This document shows, one piece after another, positions 50,467 to 59,217 of a stretch of DNA of 64,000 nt. This DNA is from DASUPK01 sp963833375. Its GTDB lineage: Bacteria > Actinomycetota > Thermoleophilia > Solirubrobacterales > 70-9. The notes beneath the pieces are model-generated. The model worked only from the letters and a program-made list of their open reading frames with translations, ran no database searches and had not been told where the DNA came from. The stretch's first letter is position 1, and the number at the start of each line of letters is the position of its first letter. The stretch is taken from positions 186,001-250,000 of the forward strand of contig CAWHXR010000010.1 in assembly GCA_963833375.1 (NCBI GenBank), read 5' to 3'. A program made the position numbers and the translations under genes.

Positions 50467-51939
50467 GTGAACGAGGAGCCAGAGCGCGCGCCATCCGAGC
50501 TGCTTGCCGACCGGCGGGCGAAGCTCGAGCGCCTGCGCGAGGCGGGCATCGAGCCGTTCCCTCACGGCTTTCCGGATCGCACCGAGATCGCCGCCGTCAG
50601 AGAGTCCCACGAGGGGATCGAGGCAGGAGAGGAGACCAGCGACCGCTACCGGGTCGCCGGCCGGCTCACGGCCCGGCGCGGGCACGGCAAGGCGTCCTTC
50701 CTCGACCTCAAGGACGGCACCGGCCAGATCCAGGTGCAGGCCAGGGTCGACGAGCTGGGCGAAGCTTACGAGGGCCTGCTCTCGCTCGACATCGGCGACA
50801 TCATCGGGATCGAGGGGATCGTCTTCGCCTCCAAGCGGGGCGAGCTCTCGATCCGGGCCGACGCCTGGGAGCTGCTCTCGAAGAGCCTGCGTCCGCCGCC
50901 CGAGAAGTTCCATGGCCTCGAGGACGTCGAGACTCGCTACCGCCGCCGGGAGCTCGACCTGATGGCGAACGAGGAGACCCGGGAGCTCTTCCTGAAGCGG
51001 GCGCGCACGATCGCCGAGGTTCGCCGCTGGTTCGATGCCCGCGACTTCGTGGAGGTCGAGACGCCCGTGCTCCAGCCGCTGTACGGAGGGGCGCTCGCCC
51101 GGCCTTTCACCACCCACCACAACGCGCTCGACCGCGACCTCTATCTGCGGATCGCGACGGAGCTCTACCTGAAGCGCCTGATCGTCGGGGGGATCGAGAA
51201 GGTCTACGAGCTCGGCAAAGACTTCCGGAACGAGGGGATCTCCCACAAGCACAACCCCGAGTTCACGATGCTCGAGTGGTACGAGGCCTACGCGGACTAC
51301 AACGACACGGCAACCGAATTGGAGGGTCTGGTCTCCGCCGTGGCGCAGGCGGTCCTGGGGACCACGAAGGTCGAGCGCGAGGGGGAGACCATCGACCTGT
51401 CGCCGCCTTGGCGGCGCCTGACGCTGCGCGACGCGATCAAGGAGAAGACGGAGATCGACGTCCTCGAGCACCCCTCCCGCGAGGAGCTCGCGAAGGCCAT
51501 GGGGACGAAGCCCGACCCCGAGGAGGGGTGGGGCAAGCTGGTCGACGGGCTGCTCTCCAAGGAGGTCGAGCCGACCCTGATCCAGCCCACCTTCATCGTC
51601 GACTATCCGGTCGAGCTCTCACCCTTCGCGAAGCGGCACCGGAGCGAGGAAGGATTGGTCGAGCGCTGGGAGGCCTTCGTCGGCGGCATCGAGATCTCGA
51701 ACTCGTTCACCGAGCTCAACGACCCCGATGAGCAGCGGCGCCGGTTCGAGGCGCAGGCAGAGGAGATCGCCAGGGGCGACGAGGAGACCCAGCCCTACGA
51801 CGAGACCTTCGTCGAGTCCCTCGAGCAGGGCATGCCGCCGACCGGCGGGGTCGGCCTCGGCATCGACCGGCTGGTGATGATCCTGACCGGGGCGAAGACC
51901 CTGCGGGAGGTCGTCCTCTTCCCGGCCATGCGGAACTAG
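50467..51939 (+). CDS. lysS: Lysyl-tRNA synthetase (class II)
   Basis: A 490-aa enzyme. An OB-fold anticodon-binding domain (about 50-150; YRVAGRLTARRGHGKASFLDLKDG in outline) precedes the class II core: motif 1 region FVEVETPVLQPLYGGA, motif 2 FRNEGISHKHNPEFTMLEWYEAY and motif 3 GVGLGIDRLVMILTG. It charges tRNA-Lys. The GTG at 50467 gives a full-length protein. greA-lysS adjacency is common in bacteria. Confidence 0.97.
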   Translation: MNEEPERAPSELLADRRAKLERLREAGIEPFPHGFPDRTEIAAVRESHEGIEAGEETSDRYRVAGRLTARRGHGKASFLDLKDGTGQIQVQARVDELGEAYEGLLSLDIGDIIGIEGIVFASKRGELSIRADAWELLSKSLRPPPEKFHGLEDVETRYRRRELDLMANEETRELFLKRARTIAEVRRWFDARDFVEVETPVLQPLYGGALARPFTTHHNALDRDLYLRIATELYLKRLIVGGIEKVYELGKDFRNEGISHKHNPEFTMLEWYEAYADYNDTATELEGLVSAVAQAVLGTTKVEREGETIDLSPPWRRLTLRDAIKEKTEIDVLEHPSREELAKAMGTKPDPEEGWGKLVDGLLSKEVEPTLIQPTFIVDYPVELSPFAKRHRSEEGLVERWEAFVGGIEISNSFTELNDPDEQRRRFEAQAEEIARGDEETQPYDETFVESLEQGMPPTGGVGLGIDRLVMILTGAKTLREVVLFPAMRN

Positions 51940-52021
51940 CCTCCCCGCTCGCGATCGCTCGCCCAGCGGCTACCGTCGAGGCTCATTCGATGCACCCGAT
52001 CACCGACCGAGGCTGAGCTGA

Positions 52022-52576
52022 ATGGCACTCAAGGTCGTCCCCGCCGGCGACGAGCGATGCGATATCCACAATCGGCGCAAGTCGCCGACGCACATCTGCG
52101 AGACATGCCTGAAGGAGTACGGGATCGACCCTGCGCGGCCGGCCACTGCACGCCCCCGACCCCGCCGAGTTCGAGCACGGCGCGCCTTCCGCCGCTGGCG
52201 ATCTCGCACCGATCGCAAGGTGCTGATCGGAGGCGGGGTCGGGTTCCTGATCGTCGGCGTGATCGTGGTGACCGTCTTGGTGGCTGGCAGCGGCGGCGGT
52301 GGTGGAGAGGGTGGAAGCGGTGCTCCATTGGAGGCCGACGTGGTCAATGCCCTCGACCTGGTTCCCAACCTCACCGGCGGCGGCTGGGTCACTTCGGATG
52401 GCGCGTGCGCTGTGGTCTCGATTCAGTTCGGCAAGGACGTTCAGGTCGGCAACCGGGCGATCGAGGCGACGAATGCGGACGGGACGGTGGGTGCGTTTGT
52501 CCTACCGAATGACCCCGCGATCAGTGAGGCCGACTGCCTTGCTCGCGTCAGCTGCCGCCTGAGGGCTCACTTCTAG
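52022..52576 (+). CDS. Single-pass membrane protein with N-terminal Cys/His cluster
   Basis: A 184-aa protein I do not recognise. The N-terminus has a zinc-finger-like cluster (CDIH, then HICETCLKEYGI), an Arg-rich segment, and one transmembrane helix (VLIGGGVGFLIVGVIVVTVLVAG, about 72-93). A Gly-rich spacer follows, and an outer domain of about 85 residues with two Cys near the end. The Cys/His cluster would be cytoplasmic. The ATG at 52022 has no clear Shine-Dalgarno sequence. It stands alone after lysS. Confidence 0.7.
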   Translation: MALKVVPAGDERCDIHNRRKSPTHICETCLKEYGIDPARPATARPRPRRVRARRAFRRWRSRTDRKVLIGGGVGFLIVGVIVVTVLVAGSGGGGGEGGSGAPLEADVVNALDLVPNLTGGGWVTSDGACAVVSIQFGKDVQVGNRAIEATNADGTVGAFVLPNDPAISEADCLARVSCRLRAHF

Positions 52577-52634
52577 GCCGGCCCCCACAGCCAGCGCACC
52601 CACCGGACCTCGCAGCTGTGCGGGCCGCCCCCAG

Positions 52635-53021
52635 CTATGACCGGGCGGCGCGAGCCAGGGCGGCGCCGAGCAGCGCGAAGAGCACGGCCGCCACGATCAG
52701 CACCACCCAACCGCCGTTGCCGATGCCGAGGTCGATCTTGTCCCTGAAGATCAGCCACGCCGCGATCACGGCGGCCGAGCCGAGATAGAACAGCGCCCCG
52801 GCGATCGCCACCGGCCTCCTCAGCGCAAGGTTGGCGGCAGCGGACCAGGTGAGGAAGGCGAGCCCGAGCAGCCCCAGTCCGCCGATCTGCGGGCCCAGCG
52901 CGGGGAGAGCCTGAGGCAGGTCGAGCCTGCTGTAGAGCCCGTCCCAGGTGCCGAGGAGGAGGAGCGCGCCGAGCAGCGCCGAGACGACCGCGGCCACCCG
53001 AAAAGTCGTCCCTCCGCTCAT
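52635..53021 (-). CDS. Four-helix membrane protein, unknown function
   Basis: A 128-aa protein with four hydrophobic segments (FRVAAVVSALLGALLLLGTW, GLGLLGLAFLTWSAAANLAL, PVAIAGALFYLGSAAVIAAWLIF, GGWVVLIVAAVLFALLGAAL). I do not recognise a family. It is divergent from the epimerase gene across 56 bases and is not clearly tied to the polysaccharide locus. The ATG at 53021 is the first in frame. Confidence 0.68.
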   Translation of the reverse strand: MSGGTTFRVAAVVSALLGALLLLGTWDGLYSRLDLPQALPALGPQIGGLGLLGLAFLTWSAAANLALRRPVAIAGALFYLGSAAVIAAWLIFRDKIDLGIGNGGWVVLIVAAVLFALLGAALARAARS

Positions 53022-53064
53022 CCCGCGCGCAAGATATCGCCTGCTGAGGCGGATTCGACTGCGC

Positions 53065-53070
53065 TAGGGT
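53065..53070 (+). promoter_or_regulatory. -10 element TAGGGT of the first epimerase gene (leaderless)
   Basis: TAGGGT is seven bases from the ATG at 53078, the first gene of the polysaccharide locus. Confidence 0.4.
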
Positions 53071-53077
53071 CGCCCGG

Positions 53078-54028
53078 ATGTCGAGCGCGGGCAAGGTATT
53101 GGTCACCGGGGGCGCCGGATTCATCGGATCGCACATGGTGGAGCGGCTGCTGCGGGACGGCCGGGACGTGCGCGTTCTGGACAACTTCGCGACCGGTCAC
53201 CGCGCCAACCTCGAGGTCGGGGGTGATGTCGACCTGATCGAAGGCGACATCCAGAGCTACGAGCGGGTCCACAACGCCGTCCGCGGTTGCGAGGTCGTGT
53301 TCCACCTGGCGGCGCTGCCATCGGTTCCGCGCTCGATCCAGGACCCGCTGACGAGCACCGCGTCCAATGTCACCGGGACGCTCAACGTGCTGCTCGCGGC
53401 TCGCGACGAAGGTGTGCGGCGGGTCGTCTTCTCCTCGTCCTCCTCTGTGTACGGGCCGCAACGCGAGTACCCACAGCGCGAGGACGCCCCCGCGCGGCCG
53501 ATCTCGCCGTACGGCGTGTCCAAGCTCGCGGCCGAGGGCTACTGCAGGGCCTTCACCCAGGTCTACGGTCTCGAGACAGTCGCGGTCCGCTACTTCAACG
53601 TCTTCGGGCCGCGGCAGGATCCGCTCTCCCAGTACGCGGCCGTGATCCCGAAGTTCATCACCGCCGCGCTGCGGGGGGAGCCGTCGGTGATCTTCGGAGA
53701 TGGCGAGCAGTCCAGGGACTTCACCTATATCGACAACACCGTCGAGGGGACCCTGCTGGCCTCGACCGCCGAGGGCGTGGCCGGTGAGACCTTCAACGTG
53801 GCCTGCGGGGAGGGGACTACGCTGAACCAGCTTGTCGACCACATCCGCGAGCTCTCCGGGAAGCCGGTCGAGGCGGTGCACGAGGAACGGCAGCCGGGCG
53901 ATCTGCAGCGTTCGCTGGCGGACATCTCGAAGGCGCGCGAGGCGCTCGGATATGAGCCCGTGGTGGACCTGCGCGCCGGACTCGAGGCAACATTCGTCCA
54001 TCTTCAGGAGGCGGACGGCTTCTCCTGA
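53078..54028 (+). CDS. NAD-dependent sugar-nucleotide epimerase (GalE/WbpP-like)
   Basis: A 316-aa extended SDR. The N-terminal TGGAGFIGSHMVERLL binds NAD. VVFSSSSSVYG and the catalytic YGVSKLAAEGYC (YxxxK) are in place, then VRYFNVFGPRQDPLSQYAAVIPKF and the GDGEQSRDFTYIDNTVEG block typical of UDP-GlcNAc/UDP-Glc 4-epimerases. The exact sugar is open. It begins the exopolysaccharide region with its own promoter. Confidence 0.9.
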   Translation: MSSAGKVLVTGGAGFIGSHMVERLLRDGRDVRVLDNFATGHRANLEVGGDVDLIEGDIQSYERVHNAVRGCEVVFHLAALPSVPRSIQDPLTSTASNVTGTLNVLLAARDEGVRRVVFSSSSSVYGPQREYPQREDAPARPISPYGVSKLAAEGYCRAFTQVYGLETVAVRYFNVFGPRQDPLSQYAAVIPKFITAALRGEPSVIFGDGEQSRDFTYIDNTVEGTLLASTAEGVAGETFNVACGEGTTLNQLVDHIRELSGKPVEAVHEERQPGDLQRSLADISKAREALGYEPVVDLRAGLEATFVHLQEADGFS

Positions 54029-54209
54029 GCACGATTCGGGCGGGACCGCGGCGCCGGGTCAAGCCTCCGAGAGGCAACTCTCAGAAAACTACGGATGACG
54101 GTGGAACCTGCGCGCGTTACGCTCGTGCGAGCAATTTCAAAGGCAGGGCTGAGGGGGCCCCACGAACCCCACGGGGGCAGCTCAAGGAAGAGGAGATGCT
54201 CAGAGGCAA
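54029..54209. other. Intergenic leader before the second epimerase gene
   Basis: No gene is seen in these 181 bases. Near the end, GGGGGCCCCACG and CCCCACGGGGG could fold into a compact hairpin about 30 bases before the next start. No JUMPstart or known riboswitch signature is recognised. Confidence 0.35.
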
Positions 54210-55319
54210 ATGCAGGCCTCGCTTTTCGACCGCCGGGAGAAAGGGCTCGACTCGGAAATGAAGCGGCTCATGAAGTCACCCTCAGTACATCTGATCACGG
54301 GAGGCGCCGGTTTCATCGGCTCGCACCTCGCTGACGCCCTGGTCGCGCGGGGCGACGAGGTGGTCATCCTCGACGACCTCAGCACCGGCCGCCGGGAGAA
54401 CATCGTCCACTTGCTGGAGAGCGGCAAGGCGGTCTTCGTCGAGGGATCGGTGCTCGATGCCGATCTCGTCGACCGGTGGGTCGAGCGGACCGACTCGTGC
54501 TTCCATCTCGCCTCCGCCGTGGGCGTCAAGCTTGTCGTCGAGAACCCGCTGGAGTCGCTGCTTCGCAACGTCCGCGGCGCCAACGTAGTCGCTCACGCGG
54601 CGGCCCGCTACGGCCGGCGCCTCCTTTTCACTTCCACGTCAGAGGTCTACGGCAAGCACAGCAACGGGGCCCTGCGGGAGGACGACGACTGCCTGCTCGG
54701 GCCCTCGTCGAAGTCACGCTGGGGATACGCGAATACGAAGGCGTTCGGGGAGATGCTCTCCTTCGGCTACGCGCGGGAGCGGGGCGCGCAGACCGTCGTC
54801 GTCCGGCTTTTCAACGCGGTTGGACCCCGCCAGCTCGGCTCCTACGGAATGGTCCTGCCGCGGCTGGTCTCGCAGGCCCTCGCCGGCGAGGATCTGACCG
54901 TCTACGGCGACGGGACCCAGTCACGCTGCTTCACCCACGTCTACGACACGGTCGAGGCGATGGTCGCTGTCGCGGCTTCCGACCGGGCCGTGGGCGGGGT
55001 CTTCAACATCGGCGCCTCGACCGAGATCACGATCCAGGCACTGGCCGAGCGGGTGATCGAACGGACGGGATCCAGCTCGCGGATCCGCCATGTCCCGTAC
55101 CGGGAGGCTTACGGCGAGGGCTTCGAGGAGCTCGGCAGCCGCAAGCCCGACACATCGGCGATCGAGCAGCTCTGTGGCTGGCGCCCCCGGCGGACGATCG
55201 ACAACGCGATCGATGACGTCGCCGCCCGGATGCGAGTGGTGGAGGTGCCCGAGCGGGAAGTCCGGCAGCGGGCGGTTTTCACGGGCGGCCTGGAGGAGGC
55301 CGCCGAGCTCTCTACTTAG
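54210..55319 (+). CDS. NAD-dependent sugar epimerase/dehydratase (extended SDR)
   Basis: A 369-aa extended SDR. LITGGAGFIGSHLADALV, LLFTSTSEVYGKHS, and the catalytic WGYANTKAFGEML (YxxxK) are followed by VVRLFNAVGPRQLGSYGMVLPRLV and VYGDGTQSRCFTHVYDTVEA. This is close to UDP-glucuronate decarboxylase/GalE-type enzymes. The first ATG gives an 18-residue lead; the ATGs at codons 17 and 21 are alternatives. It precedes the lipid-carrier transferase by 13 bases and should supply its sugar or a later one. Confidence 0.88.
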   Translation: MQASLFDRREKGLDSEMKRLMKSPSVHLITGGAGFIGSHLADALVARGDEVVILDDLSTGRRENIVHLLESGKAVFVEGSVLDADLVDRWVERTDSCFHLASAVGVKLVVENPLESLLRNVRGANVVAHAAARYGRRLLFTSTSEVYGKHSNGALREDDDCLLGPSSKSRWGYANTKAFGEMLSFGYARERGAQTVVVRLFNAVGPRQLGSYGMVLPRLVSQALAGEDLTVYGDGTQSRCFTHVYDTVEAMVAVAASDRAVGGVFNIGASTEITIQALAERVIERTGSSSRIRHVPYREAYGEGFEELGSRKPDTSAIEQLCGWRPRRTIDNAIDDVAARMRVVEVPEREVRQRAVFTGGLEEAAELST

Positions 55320-55332
55320 CTCTTAGCTGGCG

Positions 55333-56358
55333 ATGCTCACCGGGGAGGAGATTCGGATCGTGGGGGCTCTGCTCACCGCGTTGGCAGTCACCATGCTGGC
55401 GACACCGCTCGCCCGGCGGATCGCGGTGCGAACCGCGTTCTTCGACCATCCGGTCGGATACAAGGAGCATTCGCGGCCGACGCCGTATCTGGGCGGCGCC
55501 GCAGTGATGGCTGGAGTCATGGCCGGGACGCTGATCGGCGGCGCCGCTGACGACTACAAGCGGCTGCTCGTCGCCGCGCTGGTGCTGTTCGCGATCGGCA
55601 CCCTCGACGACCGCGTCGGCCTTGGCGTCACCCTGCGCCTGATCGCTCAGGTGGCGACCGCGGTGGCACTCTGGGCCGTGGACCTCGGCTGGACGATGCT
55701 GCCCGGACACACCGCCAATCTCGTGCTCACCATCGTCTGGGTGGTCGGCATCACCAACGCCTTCAACCTGATGGACAACCAGGACGGAGCGACCGGCAGT
55801 ATCGGTGCCGTCTGCGGAGCGGGCATCGGGGCGCTGGCTCTGATTCAAGGGGCAGTGCCGCTCGGCGTGATCGCCTTTTCCTTCTCCGGCGCCTGCCTCG
55901 GCTTCCTACCGTTCAACCTCGCCAAGCCGGCGAAGATCTTCCTCGGCGATGGGGGAAGCATGCCGATCGGTCTGCTCGTCGCCTGCACGATCATGGCTAT
56001 TCCAGACGGTCGGCTGGATTGGACGTTGCTGTTCGCCACCGCTCCGCTCGCCGGGCTGCCGATTCTGGACACCACCCTGGTCGTCGTCTCTCGGCTGCGG
56101 CGGGGGGTGCCAGTGCTCAGCGGCGACCGCACCCACCTGACGCACCGGCTGCTCGCGATGTTGGGCTCCGAGCGCAAGGTTGCCCTCGTCCTCGCAGCCG
56201 TCCAGGCAGCGCTCTGCGGTCTCTCGATCGCGCTCTTCCAGCTCGATCAGGGGACTGTGGTCGCGGCGACCGCCGCCTATCTCGTCGTCGGCGCGGCGGC
56301 CATCGCGGCGCTCGAGACCGCCGTCCTCTCGCCCACGCCCGAGGAGCGCGCGAGCTGA
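55333..56358 (+). CDS. Undecaprenyl-phosphate sugar-1-phosphate transferase (WecA/TagO/MraY family)
   Basis: A 341-aa polytopic membrane enzyme that starts polysaccharide assembly by moving a sugar-1-phosphate to undecaprenyl phosphate. GTLDDRVGLG, NAFNLMDNQDGATGS and FLGDGGSMPIGLLV are the acidic catalytic motifs, with about ten hydrophobic helices. The SGDRTHLTHRLL motif near the C-terminus marks the WecA/TagO branch. The glycosyltransferase gene overlaps its stop by four bases. Confidence 0.9.
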   Translation: MLTGEEIRIVGALLTALAVTMLATPLARRIAVRTAFFDHPVGYKEHSRPTPYLGGAAVMAGVMAGTLIGGAADDYKRLLVAALVLFAIGTLDDRVGLGVTLRLIAQVATAVALWAVDLGWTMLPGHTANLVLTIVWVVGITNAFNLMDNQDGATGSIGAVCGAGIGALALIQGAVPLGVIAFSFSGACLGFLPFNLAKPAKIFLGDGGSMPIGLLVACTIMAIPDGRLDWTLLFATAPLAGLPILDTTLVVVSRLRRGVPVLSGDRTHLTHRLLAMLGSERKVALVLAAVQAALCGLSIALFQLDQGTVVAATAAYLVVGAAAIAALETAVLSPTPEERAS

Positions 56359-57548
56359 GCAGAGTCCGGGTCCTGCGGGTGATCGCCCGCATGAACCTCG
56401 GGGGCCCGGCGCATCAGGCGAGCCTCCTGAGTGGCCGTCGGCTCGATCCCGAGCGGTACGAGACGCTGCTCGTACACGGTCGCACCGCGCCCGGCGAGGA
56501 GTCGATGGCCGACCGAGCGCAAGCCGAGGGGGCAGAGACCGTCTACCTGCCCAGCCTGCGCCAGCCTGTCAGCCCGCTGCACGACGCGCGCGCCCTCGCC
56601 CAGATCAGGTCCATCGCCCGTCGATTTCGCCCCCATCTGGTGCACACCCACACGGCGAAGGCGGGCTTCCTGGGGCGCTCGGCGGCGCTGCTGGCTTTCC
56701 GGCCCCGCCCTGTGCTCGTCCACACCTTTCACGGCCACGTGCTCGAAGGCTATTTCGGGCCCGCGAAGACACGCCTCTATCGTGATCTGGAGCGGGCGCT
56801 CGGGCGCCGCACGGACCGCCTGATCGGCGTCAGCCGGCAGACGGTGGACGACCTGGTCCGGCTCGGAGTGGGGCCGCCGGAGAAGTTCAGCGTGATTCCG
56901 CTGGGCCTGGAGCTGGAGCCTTATGCGAGCCTTGAGCGGGACGCGGGGGCCGAGCTTCGCGCAGAGCTCGGCGTCGCCGACGATCAGGCGCTGCTCGCCT
57001 TTGTCGGCCGAATCGTCCCCATCAAGCGCGTCGACCTGCTCCTGCGCTCGTTCGCCCGCGCGTATGAGGGCGGCGCGCGGGCCCATCTGGCGATCGTCGG
57101 CGATGGCGAGACTCGCGCGGACTTCGAGGGCCTGGCGGCCGAGCTTGGGGTCGCGCCGAGGGTGAGCTTCCTCGGTTATCGCCGGGACCTGACTCGGATC
57201 GCAGCCGCCGCCGATGCCGCCGTGCTCAGCTCGGACAACGAGGGGACGCCGGTCTGGCTGATCGAGGCCGCCGCTGCCGGGAGGCCGGCGATTGCGACCG
57301 ACGTCGGGGGCACAGCCGAGGTGCTCACCCCTGAGAGCGGCATCCTGGTGCCGCCCGACGACGAGATCGCGCTCGCCGCGGCCATCTCGCGGCTCGCCGG
57401 CGACCGGGAGCTGCGCCGCCGGATGGGGACCCGGGCCCGGGAGCACGTCCTTCAGCGCTACTCGGTGGAGCGCCTCCTGTCGGACATCGACGCGCTCTAT
57501 CGCGAGCTGCTGCAGTCCGCGCGGGTCGGAGACGCGGTCAGGACTTGA
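56355..57548 (+). CDS. Glycosyltransferase family 4 (GT-B), probably starting at CTG
   Basis: A 397-aa cytoplasmic glycosyltransferase. The N-terminal RVLRVIARMNLGGPAHQASLL, VHTHTAKAGFLGRSAA and the C-terminal FVGRIVPIKRVDLLLRSF, VLSSDNEGTPVWLIEAAAAG (E-x7-E region) fit GT4. The frame upstream only covers the previous gene. The first beta strand RVRVLRV needs a start before the GTG at 56379; a CTG at 56355 overlaps the previous stop (CTGA) and has GGAG nine bases upstream. It is the second gene here with that arrangement. It should add the second sugar. Confidence 0.87.
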   Translation: MSRVRVLRVIARMNLGGPAHQASLLSGRRLDPERYETLLVHGRTAPGEESMADRAQAEGAETVYLPSLRQPVSPLHDARALAQIRSIARRFRPHLVHTHTAKAGFLGRSAALLAFRPRPVLVHTFHGHVLEGYFGPAKTRLYRDLERALGRRTDRLIGVSRQTVDDLVRLGVGPPEKFSVIPLGLELEPYASLERDAGAELRAELGVADDQALLAFVGRIVPIKRVDLLLRSFARAYEGGARAHLAIVGDGETRADFEGLAAELGVAPRVSFLGYRRDLTRIAAAADAAVLSSDNEGTPVWLIEAAAAGRPAIATDVGGTAEVLTPESGILVPPDDEIALAAAISRLAGDRELRRRMGTRAREHVLQRYSVERLLSDIDALYRELLQSARVGDAVRT

Positions 57549-59082
57549 GCGAGCCGCTCCGCTCGCGTCGCCCGAACGGAAGGGGGAAGCGCCGTCCGGA
57601 GCCGTTCGCGCTGGCGCCATTCTCGGCCGTGTAGCCGTAGCCGTAGCCGTAGGCGTCATATCCGCCGAGGCCGCCGACTTGGACGCCGGTCGCAACGAAG
57701 CCGAGCAGGTTCCCGCTCGCGCTGGAGATCAAGGCGTTTGCCTTGCTCACGCCGTCCCTGCTCGTGTGAGCCATCCGAGCGACGAGAACGGTTCCGGAGA
57801 CCTGCTCCTGCAGGGGAACGGCATCGCTGACGGCGAGCAGGGGCGGTGTGTCGACGATCACCATGTCGGCGTCCTCCCGCAGGTGGCCAAGCAGCGTGCG
57901 CATCGCATCCGAGCCGAGCAGCACGGAGGGATTGGGAGGGGAGCCGCCGGGCAGCACCCGCAGCCGGCCGCCCTCGACCTCGACGTCCACCAGGGCCTCG
58001 CCGAGCTCGCGGCGATCGATCAGCACCGAGTCGACGCCGAAGTTCACCTGGTCGGCCACGCCGAGGCGCTTGGCGAGCTGCGGCCGGCGAAGGTCGCAAT
58101 CCACGGCGATCACGTTCCGGCCGTCCTCCGCCAGCGCACGCGCCAGGTTGGCGGCCACTGTGGTCTTTCCGTCGCCGCGCGTGGGGCTGCAGACGAGCAC
58201 GCTTCCGAGGGTGCGATCGATGTTGAAGTAGGTGAGACCGGCCCGAAGCGTCTGGAAGGCCTCGTGGACATAGGGCCCCGACCCTCTGCCGGGGAAGGCC
58301 GCGTCCGGGATCGAGCCCAGCAGCGGCGCGTCGGAGAGCTTCTCGAGCTCTTCGGGCTCGCGCAGGCGTCGATCCATCGCCTCGAGGAGGGGAACGAGCG
58401 CGGCGGCGATCAGCAGGGCGAGGATGAACGCGACCCTGGCGTTGCGGCCCGGGTGCGGGGAGATCGGTGAGCTCGGCGCTGAAGCGGGCTCGATCACCTG
58501 CGTAGTGCCATTGAGGCTTGCCCTGGCCGCCCTGAGCTGCTGAAGCTGCTGGGCGACCGCAGCCTGGGTTGCCGCGTCCCCTCCCTGCTTGGAGAGCGTG
58601 GCGATCGACTGGTCTACCTGGCTGATCGCCTGATTGGTCCGCTGCTGGGTGATCGCGGCGGCGAACGCGTTGGCGATTCGTGCGGCCTGCTGGGGGTCGC
58701 TGTCCCGGGCGATGATCCTCATGAAGCCGGTGTCCGTGGCCTCTCCCAGGACGCTCGTGCTGATCTTCCCGAGCAGTGCCCCGGCGCTGCTCGGACTCTC
58801 ACCGAGCTGGCGGGCCGCGAGCCTGGCGACTCCGGTCGTCTTGATGATCGTCGCGGTCTCGGTCGTCCCCGAGGACGAGAAGGTGAGCTGGTTGGAGACG
58901 TTGACGTTCTGCGCCCCGACCTTGAGGAGCGTGCTCGCCTCATACACCTTCGTCTGCCTTGCGGTGAGCAGATACGCCGCGGTGGGGATCAGGACCACCA
59001 CGGCGAGCAGAATCCACTTGCGGCGCCAGGCCTGGCGCACGTAACGGTGAAAGTCGAATCCATCCTGCCGAGGCCCGCTCAT
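57538..59082 (-). CDS. Polysaccharide co-polymerase/tyrosine autokinase (Wzz-Wzc type BY-kinase)
   Basis: A 514-aa protein. The Wzz domain has two transmembrane helices (about 26-40, ILLAVVVLIPTAAYLL; about 225-245, ARVAFILALLIAAALVPLL). The fused cytoplasmic kinase has Walker A SPTRGDGKTTVAANLA, A' VDCDLRRPQLAKRLG and Walker B MVIVDTPPLLAVSD. A C-terminal Tyr cluster (GGYDAYGYGYGYTAENG) is the autophosphorylation site. It sets chain length and controls export. It is convergent with the GT4 gene (11-base overlap). A TATGAT box lies eight bases before the ATG. Confidence 0.92.
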   Translation of the reverse strand: MSGPRQDGFDFHRYVRQAWRRKWILLAVVVLIPTAAYLLTARQTKVYEASTLLKVGAQNVNVSNQLTFSSSGTTETATIIKTTGVARLAARQLGESPSSAGALLGKISTSVLGEATDTGFMRIIARDSDPQQAARIANAFAAAITQQRTNQAISQVDQSIATLSKQGGDAATQAAVAQQLQQLRAARASLNGTTQVIEPASAPSSPISPHPGRNARVAFILALLIAAALVPLLEAMDRRLREPEELEKLSDAPLLGSIPDAAFPGRGSGPYVHEAFQTLRAGLTYFNIDRTLGSVLVCSPTRGDGKTTVAANLARALAEDGRNVIAVDCDLRRPQLAKRLGVADQVNFGVDSVLIDRRELGEALVDVEVEGGRLRVLPGGSPPNPSVLLGSDAMRTLLGHLREDADMVIVDTPPLLAVSDAVPLQEQVSGTVLVARMAHTSRDGVSKANALISSASGNLLGFVATGVQVGGLGGYDAYGYGYGYTAENGASANGSGRRFPLPFGRRERSGSLKS

Positions 59083-59090
59083 CCGACGCG

Positions 59091-59096
59091 ATCATA
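59091..59096 (-). promoter_or_regulatory. -10 element TATGAT of the tyrosine autokinase gene
   Basis: TATGAT is eight bases from the ATG at 59082, giving a leader of at most a few bases. Confidence 0.5.
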
Positions 59097-59204
59097 GCGT
59101 CCGTCCAGAGCTCTGAACGCACGGATTCAGCCGCTGGACAATGTTTGCGATCAACTACTGATCGATTGGCGAGAAAGTACTGATTGAGGTCGCAACAGCG
59201 CGGT

Positions 59205-59210
59205 TATCCT
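59205..59210 (+). promoter_or_regulatory. -10 element TATCCT of the polytopic membrane protein gene (leaderless)
   Basis: TATCCT is seven bases from the ATG at 59218. TTGAGG 15 bases upstream could be a weak -35. Confidence 0.5.
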
Positions 59211-59217
59211 GGCCCGC

